From REEB95 sp035934995 (GTDB lineage Bacteria; Pseudomonadota; Alphaproteobacteria; ATCC43930; CGMCC-115725), in NCBI GenBank assembly GCA_035934995.1, contig DASYXI010000041.1:1-64000 (forward strand): DNA of 64,000 bases, read 5' to 3'. The translations under genes and the position numbers were made by a program. This document shows, piece by piece, positions 7,779-15,937 of the stretch. The notes under the pieces are model-generated. The model did not search any database. It saw only the letters and a program-made list of their open reading frames with translations, and was not told the origin of the DNA. Numbering within the stretch: position 1 is the first letter of the stretch; each line of letters begins with the position of its first letter.

Positions 7779-9221
7779 GTGGACAGATGGATCTCGATCG
7801 CGGCAGTCACAGTGGCTACGACCGTGGCCGCATGCACCGCTTCGGAGCAAAGCTTCAAGATACAGCCATCACTATCGCTCAACGGACGAGCAATAACAGA
7901 CAACGGCGCTGCTGATTACGCGAGGGGCAAGCAGTTAATGGCCCAGGGACGCTTTGCTGTAGCGGCCCAGGCGTTGCAGGCGGCGTTGTTTGCGGGTGGC
8001 CCGTCGATCAAGATCCTGAACGCGCTTGCGGTCAGTTACGACGAGCTCGGCCGCTATGACTTGTCTGATCGGTATTACCAGCGCGCCGTAGAATTTGATC
8101 CTAACAACCTACAGACCGCAAATAACATCGCGGTGTCCCTCGCACGGCGAGGCGCGCCTGAAATTGCGGCAAAAGTTCTTGCGATCGCGCAAACTCAACA
8201 TCCTGGCGACACAACGATTGCGGATAATTTGAAACGTGCTCAAGCGGAGGCGATTGCGGGCCCAACGACCGTTGCGATGACGCCGATGCCAACTGAGATT
8301 GGCAATTCTCCGCAACTTCCACGGGTCGAGCAGACTAGTCCATCGACGCAAGAACTCATCACCAAGAGTACCGCGCGTGACAACATTGCATCGTCTCAAG
8401 CGCCCGCCCCGACGTCTATCAACAGACGTGAACTGCCCACGCCGATCCCATCGGAGGTCGACAAGGCACAAATAGCCGCGGTCAGTAGACTTACAACGGT
8501 TTCGTCAGCGGTTGTCAATGAACCCAAAGCGTCCGCGCCAGCCGTGACAGACAAGGTCCACGAAACGACGGTGGGCGAATCCATGAGTTTTCCGGGTGTC
8601 GTAACTGAAGCGCTAGCGCCTCCGTCAGCAGCGCTGCCGAATCGCGTAATCGTCGAGCGGCAAAGCCCCAATGTGTCGCAAGAGTCAAGCAACCCAGCCT
8701 TGGCAGATCTTCGGGCGACGGAAGCCATTGCGCCGATGGCCGTTGCGAGCCATTCGCCATCGATGAATTCGTTGCCAGCGTCGAACGATTCATCGTTGTC
8801 GGAATCAGCGCGATTAGCTTTTGCCAAGAGCCGGTTGGGCACGCGGATTGCTGAGGACCAAAATCTTCAACCCGCTGAAATAGCCGGACAAGTCGAAGCG
8901 ACTAAGCTTGCAATGGAACGGCTGGGTGCGCATCTGGAAGTCGCAAATGGCGCCGGTCGTCGTTATATGGCGGCGCGGATGCGGTCGTTCCTTGAGGCCC
9001 ACGGGTTTGATGTGTCGCGCGTGGCTAATGCCCAAAGCTTCGATCACGACCAGACGGTTATCGTGTATCGTGATGAATTCCAGCCGGCAGCCATGGTGCT
9101 TGCAAAAATGTTGACGACGAACGTGGAGTTTCGGTACGTGGCCGATCTACCAGTCGACATCCGGTTGATTCTTGGGCGTGATCTTTTAGCATTTGACCAC
9201 ACACTCGAGAATGGGGGGTAA
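7779..9221 (+). CDS. TPR lipoprotein with C-terminal LytR_C domain, Tad locus
   Basis: A 480-residue secreted protein. A GTG start (GGGGGAA 11 bases upstream) gives a lipoprotein signal with lipobox VAAC (Cys about 20). Residues about 42-150 hold roughly three TPR units (RGKQLMAQGRFAVAAQALQAAL, then NALAVSYDELGRYDLSDRYY). A long low-complexity Ser/Thr/Pro/Ala linker (about 165-375) follows. The C-terminal 100 residues match the LytR/CpsA/Psr C-terminal domain pattern (LEVANGAGRRYMAARMRSFL, then a central FDHDQTVIVYRDEFQPAAMVLA and ILGRDL near the end). It resembles TadD-like assembly factors found after tadC. The LytR_C domain suggests binding to peptidoglycan or glycan at the envelope, which is inference. 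tadD follows after 3 bp. Confidence 0.8.
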   Translation: MDRWISIAAVTVATTVAACTASEQSFKIQPSLSLNGRAITDNGAADYARGKQLMAQGRFAVAAQALQAALFAGGPSIKILNALAVSYDELGRYDLSDRYYQRAVEFDPNNLQTANNIAVSLARRGAPEIAAKVLAIAQTQHPGDTTIADNLKRAQAEAIAGPTTVAMTPMPTEIGNSPQLPRVEQTSPSTQELITKSTARDNIASSQAPAPTSINRRELPTPIPSEVDKAQIAAVSRLTTVSSAVVNEPKASAPAVTDKVHETTVGESMSFPGVVTEALAPPSAALPNRVIVERQSPNVSQESSNPALADLRATEAIAPMAVASHSPSMNSLPASNDSSLSESARLAFAKSRLGTRIAEDQNLQPAEIAGQVEATKLAMERLGAHLEVANGAGRRYMAARMRSFLEAHGFDVSRVANAQSFDHDQTVIVYRDEFQPAAMVLAKMLTTNVEFRYVADLPVDIRLILGRDLLAFDHTLENGG

Positions 9222-9224
9222 GGC

Positions 9225-10148
9225 GTGGCAGCGAAACGCTTGTTTGGCGCGACGCACTGCGTCCTGAGCGCGCTTCTAGGTACTTTTATCCTGTCGGGCT
9301 GTGCCGGTAGTACGCCGGACAAATCTGCGACTCAAACGGCGGCAGCCGCGAAAGCTCAGTCAAACCCGGTGACACCTGTGATGCTGGCATTACCGGAAGC
9401 TGCCTATGAAGCGGGCCACTACGACCAGGCCCTTCGCCTTTATCGAGAGCTTCTCGTTCGCGATCCAAACAACAGTCAAGTAAAGCTCGGAATCGCCGAC
9501 TGTGAACTTGCCTCGAACAATCCGGAAGACGCTAATCAGCTCTATCAGGAAATCGCGAACGACGCTTCCATCCGTGCCCGTGTATTGCAAGGACAAGGTA
9601 TCGCACTCCTCAGACTGGGACAAAATGGGCCAGCGGAAAAAGCACTTAAAGAAGCCGTCGCGTCCGACGCGACGCTATGGCGCGCATGGAATGCCCTGGG
9701 AGCACTGTACGACACAAACCACGATTGGAATGACGCTGACGAAGCTTACGCGAAAGCCCTTGCGCTAGTACCTCGATCCGCTACCACAAACAACAATTTC
9801 GGTTTCTCGCTCCTTAGCCAGGGAAAGGTGGACAAGGCGATCAAGTCTTTCCAAATGGCGCTGGAAATCGATCCTTCGCTCGAGCCCGCTCAAATGAATT
9901 TACGCATCGCACTTGCATTGGACGGCCGCTATGACCAAGCAGTTGCGGGTGTGGAGGGACGAAGCCTGCCTGCGACGCTTAACAACGTCGGATTCGCAGC
10001 GATGACGCGAGGCGATTATGCGAAGGCCGAAGCATATTTCACCCAGTCAGTCAACGCTAGCTCAAGCTACGAAGATACGGCGTCTAAGAACCTACAGGAG
10101 CTCACCGTCATTAGAGGCAAAAGTCCGAGCGCTGGGGGCGGGACGTAA
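9225..10148 (+). CDS. tadD: Tad pilus TPR lipoprotein TadD
   Basis: A 307-residue TPR lipoprotein. The GTG start gives a signal with lipobox LSGC (Cys 26). Five or six TPR units cover about 55-295 (for example EAGHYDQALRLYRELLVRDP and SLLSQGKVDKAIKSFQMAL). TadD proteins are pilotin-like factors needed for secretin assembly in Tad systems. The gene sits between the TPR-LytR_C gene (3 bp upstream) and cpaA (6 bp downstream), so it is in the operon. The alternative is a generic TPR protein, but context favours TadD. Confidence 0.85.
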   Translation: MAAKRLFGATHCVLSALLGTFILSGCAGSTPDKSATQTAAAAKAQSNPVTPVMLALPEAAYEAGHYDQALRLYRELLVRDPNNSQVKLGIADCELASNNPEDANQLYQEIANDASIRARVLQGQGIALLRLGQNGPAEKALKEAVASDATLWRAWNALGALYDTNHDWNDADEAYAKALALVPRSATTNNNFGFSLLSQGKVDKAIKSFQMALEIDPSLEPAQMNLRIALALDGRYDQAVAGVEGRSLPATLNNVGFAAMTRGDYAKAEAYFTQSVNASSSYEDTASKNLQELTVIRGKSPSAGGGT

Positions 10149-10154
10149 ATAACG

Positions 10155-10673
10155 ATGTATGGAGACGCTTTCCTATCTGTGAAAGTCATCACTGCCTGCT
10201 ACGCGGCGCCGCTGCTTGTTGCAGCTGTCCTTGACTTTTGGACATACCGTATTCCCAACGTGGTGACGGGTGTTTTTGGCCTATTGTATTTTGTCTGTAC
10301 TCTATATTTCTTTTGGGGTACGGGGATCAATTGGCTTTCACACATTGGCGCTTGTTTCGCTGTGCTTGCCGTTGGCCTTGGGCTCTTTTACTTTAACATT
10401 TTCGGCGCCGGCGATATAAAACTTTTGGCTGCTGTGGCTTTATGGATTGGATTCACGCGGGATCTGGCAGTGTTCCTCTTGGTTGCCGGAGTGGCGGGTG
10501 GCTTACTTGCTTTAATATTACTTACACTCCGCAGTGGTTTGGCCTTAATTCCAATTCCCTTTCCGGCCTATTTGCCCGCTGCTTTGCAGACTCGCGCTCC
10601 GATCCCGTACGGGGTCGCGGTCGTGGCCGGCGCGCTATGGGTTGCGCCGACGATCGCATTCTTGCTGGGCTGA
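10155..10673 (+). CDS. cpaA: Flp prepilin peptidase CpaA (TadV)
   Basis: A 172-residue A24-family aspartic prepilin peptidase of the short TadV/CpaA type, which cleaves and matures Flp pilin at the inner membrane. Catalytic aspartates are visible in the expected settings: Asp27 in VLDFWTYRIPN and Asp87 in FGAGDIK. About five or six hydrophobic segments cover nearly the whole length. The methylase-like N-domain of larger peptidases is absent, as is normal here. It closes the recognisable pilus operon, with a membrane-protein gene 14 bp downstream. Confidence 0.92.
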   Translation: MYGDAFLSVKVITACYAAPLLVAAVLDFWTYRIPNVVTGVFGLLYFVCTLYFFWGTGINWLSHIGACFAVLAVGLGLFYFNIFGAGDIKLLAAVALWIGFTRDLAVFLLVAGVAGGLLALILLTLRSGLALIPIPFPAYLPAALQTRAPIPYGVAVVAGALWVAPTIAFLLG

Positions 10674-10687
10674 TTGCCACAGTGTAA

Positions 10688-12391
10688 ATGAGTGAGCGCC
10701 ACTGTTCTCCGAGACAGACCGGAGTAACTTGGGTGCGCAACCGAAGGGCTGAACGCATCTCTATCTTTCGGTTAGTGTCGGCGGTCATAGCGTATTTGTC
10801 TCTCGGTGTCATTACGCTGTCGCCACTTCTGTGGGCGTCGGTGCCGCCGTTAGTTGACTATCCGAATCATTTGGCCCGGATGGCCATTTTGGCGCACGTC
10901 GGCAATCCTGCGATCGCCGAGAACTACGTTTCAGACTGGCATTTGTTGCCGAATCTCGCGATGGATATCGTCGTTCCAGCGCTAGCGCATCTGCTGCCTT
11001 TGGAATGTGCGGGTCGCGTTTTTATAGCGGCAACTATGGCGCTGTTAGTCATCGGCACCGTGATGCTTCGCCGGGCGTTACAAGGCAGCGTCGGTATTTG
11101 GCCAATATGCTCATTCCTTTTCATCTACAACATCGTGCTTTGGTATGGCTTTCTCAATTATCTCTTCGCCCTTGGTGTGGCCATTATCGGCTTTGCCGGA
11201 TGGGTTTCCACCACTCGTTGGAATCCGATATGGCGCCTACCTCTTTTTTCTGCTGTTGCCAGTGTCCTATTCGTTCTTCATCTATTTGCGCTAGGAGTAT
11301 TTGGCCTTTTGGTTATTGCCTTTGAGGCCGGCGAATTTTTTCGTACCCGCGGCAGCTTCCGTGTTACCCAGCAGGCCAGTTTAATCATTGGCGTGTTTAT
11401 TCCTGCCGGCCTGATGTGGCTAATGTCAATCGGCCATGGAGGTCCAACTTATGTGGCCTACGGCGGGCTTAACGATCGAATAGTGGCGTTCATTGCCCCC
11501 GTGTCTTTCAACGATCCACCCACGTTATTTGATTTCTCATTATTTGTTCTCGCAATGGTGGCAATTATCATTGGATTCTGGTCGCGCTCGATTTCGATAA
11601 TTCCACCAATGCGGGTACCGTTATGTGCTTTATTATTGGCTTCCGTGCTAATGCCTGAATGGGTCCAAGGCAGCTGGGCAGCAAGTTTCCGTTTGCCGAT
11701 TGTGTTGCCTTTTCTTTTTATCGCCAGTCTTGATATTGACAACGTTCAATCCAGAGCCGTAACCAGGGTCGCTGTTCTTATTGCGGCGACACTTCTTTGC
11801 GTTCGAATCTGGGCGGTATCAGAAACCTGGCGGCATCTCGACCATCAGTTTTCAGAATTTAGATCAGCGCTGCGAAGCGTACCAGCCGGCGTACGGCTCT
11901 TTACAGTGCACGGCCCGATGCCAAATTCCGCGAAGAATATTAATAAAGTGCCTCTAGCGCTCCAAGAACTCGACCCGGCCAATTATGCGTATTTATCCAC
12001 GCTAGCGGTTATAGATCGTGGCGTATTTATTCCGGGCCTTTTTACCGGCTGGTACCCCGTAAAAGCCAGCGTGGCGAACAGCGGATTATCACGGGTGATG
12101 ACGTTAGTCACACCCGAGGACTTGCCGAAACTCGCGTCACTTAATGTGGCAAGTGGAAAAAATTTGCCACGAAATGTACTCGGCGAATCGCCCTGCTGCC
12201 TCGACTGGCCACGAACTTACCAGTTCGTAATTTGGATCGACTTCGGACACGTCCCAAATAGATTGCCATCGAATCTTGGGTCTTGGGCTGCGGGAAGTTT
12301 TTTTCATATTTACCGAGTAACTGCGCCAGCTCCAAACCTCAGGACACACGACTTGAGCAACCGATCACTCGGCACGACCGGCGCACATTAG
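10688..12391 (+). CDS. Polytopic membrane protein, GT-C-like glycosyltransferase candidate
   Basis: A 567-residue protein with about ten hydrophobic segments between residues 30 and 390 and a soluble C-terminal tail of about 170 residues. The first periplasmic loop carries PPLVDYPNHLARM (about 54-66), an acidic motif in the place where GT-C enzymes keep their catalytic Asp. I do not recognise a named family beyond this topology. It starts 14 bp after cpaA on the same strand and is probably read from the pilus operon, which suggests a role in modifying the pilus or a surface glycan. That role is inference. Confidence 0.65.
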   Translation: MSERHCSPRQTGVTWVRNRRAERISIFRLVSAVIAYLSLGVITLSPLLWASVPPLVDYPNHLARMAILAHVGNPAIAENYVSDWHLLPNLAMDIVVPALAHLLPLECAGRVFIAATMALLVIGTVMLRRALQGSVGIWPICSFLFIYNIVLWYGFLNYLFALGVAIIGFAGWVSTTRWNPIWRLPLFSAVASVLFVLHLFALGVFGLLVIAFEAGEFFRTRGSFRVTQQASLIIGVFIPAGLMWLMSIGHGGPTYVAYGGLNDRIVAFIAPVSFNDPPTLFDFSLFVLAMVAIIIGFWSRSISIIPPMRVPLCALLLASVLMPEWVQGSWAASFRLPIVLPFLFIASLDIDNVQSRAVTRVAVLIAATLLCVRIWAVSETWRHLDHQFSEFRSALRSVPAGVRLFTVHGPMPNSAKNINKVPLALQELDPANYAYLSTLAVIDRGVFIPGLFTGWYPVKASVANSGLSRVMTLVTPEDLPKLASLNVASGKNLPRNVLGESPCCLDWPRTYQFVIWIDFGHVPNRLPSNLGSWAAGSFFHIYRVTAPAPNLRTHDLSNRSLGTTGAH

Positions 12392-12423
12392 ATTAAACCG
12401 CTTATGAAGGTCTCATCGCGTGG

Positions 12424-13785
12424 CTAACGCACCTCGATTCTGTTAGTACGGCTAATAAGTCGCCGTTCGAGTTGATGGCCGATATGTGACTCCACAAAGA
12501 AGCAGACGAGTATACCGACAAGAACAGACGTAACGCGCCACCAGACGACCTCACGGACAAACCAAGAGGCCGCGTGAATTAACACTGCCTCCTTCGGACT
12601 TGTCCAAAATTGTAGCTCGGCGGACAGTGCAACGTTCCATGTCATTTCACCTTGCCATAACAAAAAAAGTAGCAGTCCAATAAACTGGGCAGAAAAATGC
12701 CGAATACGCCGATCAGATGATTGCCGCCACAGGGAAAGCAGAGCGGGAAAAGAAAACAAAAGAAATATTTGTCGGTAAGCGAGACTTTGCCCGACGAAAA
12801 AGCAGCCACAGATAATGGCAGCTCCACATACACAAAGCGTCTGATCAGCCGTCGCTAGTGTAAGAAAATCCCGACGAAATTCTCGCCACCGCACTACAGC
12901 TAAAATCTGCAGCGCCGATAGGATAATCATGACCGTCCAAGTTAGAACAGTTATCCATGCGCTCCGTGCAATCACGGTAGATCCGGGACCCCGGTAGCTT
13001 CGAAACGTTAGCGAAAGCCCGTCGGGAAGATTGCGCGCCCCGAACATGTCGGAGAAGTAACCCCCTTGAGGAATATTTGGCAGCATGGCGGTTAGCTCGG
13101 TGTGGAATTGGTAGATAAGAAGCACTAGCAGCAAACCACCTATTGCGGTGACGGTAACAAATGTTCTCACCCGCTCTCGAACCGCAAGCCCGAGTAAGAC
13201 GATGGGATAGAACTTCAATATTCCCGCAAGGAAAATAGTTACATATGCGAGCAATCTTGCGGGCCAACGCCAAAGCCAGATTATAACCGCGACGAGGACA
13301 AATATGAAAATTAGGACGTCAACATTTGCACGTTCCAGAGCATAGGCGACAGGCGGGGATAAGGTGGCGAGTAGCAGAATGAGAAACTCTCTGCCATTCT
13401 TGAACGGCGGCAACAAGGCGAGAGATAGGAGAAACGTGCAATCGAGGCAAACGCCTAGAAGCATCGTCCACCCTTGTAAGGGAAGGAAGTTCAGGCGAAG
13501 CCATATGGGCGAATAGGCATGCAACCTGCCCAGAGCGTCGCACGGATCAATTAAGTAGACGTCCAAGCCCTTATTCCAGCACTCGATGCCGGCAAGAACG
13601 TACTGTAAATCTATGAACGGGTATTTCTTCGGCTGTAGTGGGACGCCGAAAATATTTAGTACCGTATAATATTCAGGGTTATGGCTTAGGTATAGCAATG
13701 CTGAAAGTGAAAAAGCGACTAATGCCAATCCCGGCACAATAAACCGCCGCGCCGCACAGAAGAAAGCACCTTGTTTCCGAACCAT
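12424..13785 (-). CDS. GT87-type (DUF2029) membrane glycosyltransferase
   Basis: A 453-residue polytopic membrane protein with about nine to eleven hydrophobic segments. Motifs typical of GT87 alpha-mannosyltransferase relatives are present: an early loop with GLDVYLIDPCDALGRLHAYSP (about 75-95), ALERANVDVLIF (about 150-161), and AGILKFYPIVLLGLAVRERV (about 187-206). These enzymes use polyprenyl-phosphate-sugar donors on the outer face of the inner membrane. It is convergent with the preceding gene (32 bp apart) and divergent from the GT2 gene. No clear Shine-Dalgarno precedes the ATG. Confidence 0.75.
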   Translation of the reverse strand: MVRKQGAFFCAARRFIVPGLALVAFSLSALLYLSHNPEYYTVLNIFGVPLQPKKYPFIDLQYVLAGIECWNKGLDVYLIDPCDALGRLHAYSPIWLRLNFLPLQGWTMLLGVCLDCTFLLSLALLPPFKNGREFLILLLATLSPPVAYALERANVDVLIFIFVLVAVIIWLWRWPARLLAYVTIFLAGILKFYPIVLLGLAVRERVRTFVTVTAIGGLLLVLLIYQFHTELTAMLPNIPQGGYFSDMFGARNLPDGLSLTFRSYRGPGSTVIARSAWITVLTWTVMIILSALQILAVVRWREFRRDFLTLATADQTLCVCGAAIICGCFFVGQSLAYRQIFLLFSFPALLSLWRQSSDRRIRHFSAQFIGLLLFLLWQGEMTWNVALSAELQFWTSPKEAVLIHAASWFVREVVWWRVTSVLVGILVCFFVESHIGHQLERRLISRTNRIEVR

Positions 13786-14065
13786 TTGGGGGAGCTCAAT
13801 GGCGATGCTTCTGATTCGGCGCCAAAGCTGGTCTTATGGCAAAAGTGACGAATCGGTCAAATCAGATAGTTTTCGACGACGGCGTCGCGTCGGCCGATTT
13901 GGTAGACAAATATCCTACCACATGGGTTTTAAAGCCTCCTTAACTTTGATACTGTTAATCCAAACAGTGCGCCGAGCGCGTGCAGTAAACTGTTGCCGTT
14001 TTCATCTCTAAAAAAGCGTTTTTTGAGGCAGAAGACGTTGAACAAGGAGTCACGACCTAACGATT

Positions 14066-15061
14066 ATGGGCAGCACGATGAAGGTTGTTCTCGTTATCCC
14101 GGTGTACGACGACTGGCCGAGCCTCAATTACCTTCTTACGGCACTTGATCAACAGTCGGGACTCGATTTTGTCGAGTTCCATATTTTCGTGATTAACGAC
14201 GGTTCACACACTGCGCCGCCACTTGATTTCTGGCAGGAAAACCGATTTAGCCATATCCGCACCATTAGGTTAATTAACCTTATCTGTAATCTCGGCCATC
14301 AAAGGGCAATCGCCGTTGGCCTCGTTACGGCCATCACAGAACCGGGAATTGATGGCGTGATCGTCATGGACGCGGATGGCGAAGACCGGCCTGCAGATAT
14401 TCCAAGGCTGCTCGCTATGGCGATGAAATCTCCAGCACATATTGTCTGCGCCCGCCGGGCCAAGCGGTCAGAGTCGTTTGCCTTCAAATCTTTCTACATC
14501 GCCTACAAAGCGATGTTCCGCATTTTAGCGGGCGCGGCGATCGATTTTGGAAACTTCTGTTACATACCTCATACGGCGCTGCATGGGCTCTCATATTCAC
14601 CATCTCTTTGGAACCACTTGGCGGCGACGCTGGTGCGTTCACGGCTTCCGTTGATTCGTGTAGCGGCGGAGCGTGGGCACCGTTATGTCGGCAGATCGCG
14701 GATGAATCTTGACACCCTCGTCGCTCACGGTCTTAGTGCGATTTCCGTCTACTCTGATATTGTTTTGGTCCGGATAATGATCGGGATGCTTGGGATCTCG
14801 GTATTGACGGTTATAGGGATCATAATTGTTACGGCGATCCGTCTATTTACCGAACTCGCAATTCCGGGATGGGCATCTTCGGTATTTGGCTCATTGAGCA
14901 TGGTATTCCTGCAGTCATTGATCTTGGCCGTTATTTCAGCATTTCTTCTACTGAGCGCCCGCAGCAGCAAGCCGGTCATTCCGATGATTGATGCGCCTCA
15001 GTTCATCGCGTCGTCCGAACAACACGACGTTGTTTCACTCGTGCGTACGACGGCGTCATGA
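14066..15061 (+). CDS. GT2 glycosyltransferase, dolichyl-phosphate-mannose-synthase-like
   Basis: A 331-residue family-2 glycosyltransferase. The GT-A fold begins with VVLVIPVYDDWPSL (about 6-19), continues with VINDGSH (about 47-53) and GHQRAIAVGLVTAI (about 77-90), and carries the metal-binding VIVMDADGEDRP (about 98-109). Two hydrophobic segments close the protein (about 232-255 and 275-300), as in membrane-anchored polyprenyl-phosphate sugar synthases. It would make a lipid-linked donor that the neighbouring GT87/GT-C proteins could use. An ATG four codons on (14078) is an alternative start. It overlaps the methyltransferase start by 4 bp. Confidence 0.8.
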   Translation: MGSTMKVVLVIPVYDDWPSLNYLLTALDQQSGLDFVEFHIFVINDGSHTAPPLDFWQENRFSHIRTIRLINLICNLGHQRAIAVGLVTAITEPGIDGVIVMDADGEDRPADIPRLLAMAMKSPAHIVCARRAKRSESFAFKSFYIAYKAMFRILAGAAIDFGNFCYIPHTALHGLSYSPSLWNHLAATLVRSRLPLIRVAAERGHRYVGRSRMNLDTLVAHGLSAISVYSDIVLVRIMIGMLGISVLTVIGIIIVTAIRLFTELAIPGWASSVFGSLSMVFLQSLILAVISAFLLLSARSSKPVIPMIDAPQFIASSEQHDVVSLVRTTAS

Positions 15062-15768
15062 CGTATCAGACCTACGCTTATCCTGGTGGCGAGTTGGATC
15101 TTTTCGCAGATGCAAAGAACTGGAAGAAATATTGGAGCGATCTGATACGTCCGTTCATCGGCCGCACCGTGGCTGAAGTCGGGGCAGGGATAGGGGCAAA
15201 TAGCGCACATTTATCAAAGGGTTGTGCAAGTTGGACCTGTATAGAGCCGGATGCCGGACTCGCTGCTCGGATCGAACAACGTAGGGCGGCGGGTGAACTC
15301 GAAGCGAATTGCAAGGTCTTGGTCGCTCGGCTGCCAGAGCTTTCGCCTGATATAACGTTTGACACCATTTTATACCTCGATGTCCTCGAGCACATCGCGG
15401 ACGACCGCAATGAACTTGTCGAAGCTGCAAAGCGGCTTATGTCAGATGGCTACTTGATCATTCTAAGCCCGGCTCACCAATGGCTCTTCACGCCATTCGA
15501 TTTGGCGGTCGGACACGTACGGCGTTACACGGCAAACGATTTACAGAACCTAGCTCCACCCGGCCTACGGCCGCGCTTTTTCCGATATCTCGACTCCGTT
15601 GGTATGTTGGCGTCGCTAGGAAATGCCCTCCTTCTTAAGTCGGCAAGTCCGACGAGTTTTCAAATCCAAATCTGGGATCAGTTTATGGTTCCCGTGTCCC
15701 GCCACTTCGATCGGTTACTGCGGTTTCGCCTGGGAAAGTCAATATTAGCAGTATGGCAGGCGCCCTGA
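15058..15768 (+). CDS. Class I SAM-dependent methyltransferase
   Basis: A 236-residue class I methyltransferase. Motif I is VAEVGAGIGANSAHL (about 39-53), an acidic residue ends strand 2 (CIEPDAGL), and FDTILYLDVLEHIADD (about 101-116) is the post-motif typical of UbiE/Methyltransf_11 families. HVRRYT (about 152-157) is common in methyltransferases linked to glycan loci. The start codon overlaps the GT2 stop, so the two are translationally coupled and the substrate may be the same lipid-linked sugar. That link is inference. Confidence 0.82.
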   Translation: MTYQTYAYPGGELDLFADAKNWKKYWSDLIRPFIGRTVAEVGAGIGANSAHLSKGCASWTCIEPDAGLAARIEQRRAAGELEANCKVLVARLPELSPDITFDTILYLDVLEHIADDRNELVEAAKRLMSDGYLIILSPAHQWLFTPFDLAVGHVRRYTANDLQNLAPPGLRPRFFRYLDSVGMLASLGNALLLKSASPTSFQIQIWDQFMVPVSRHFDRLLRFRLGKSILAVWQAP

Positions 15769-15937
15769 GCCAGGCGGGTCACTGCGAGCACAGCGGAAGG
15801 ACGACCCGCAGGAATCAAAGACAAAATGACGGATCAATGATTGATCGAAAAGAGATTATGAAGATTGATCAGCTTAGTACCTCTGAGAAAATCTCCAACG
15901 ATTTCGCAGCTAACGTTGGGGCGCCGATACAGACACA

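Noticed and set aside
13799..14011. 70-residue plus-strand ORF in the divergent region
   Set aside because: No ribosome site, no signal and a very basic random-looking sequence. It sits where the promoter of the GT2 gene should be.
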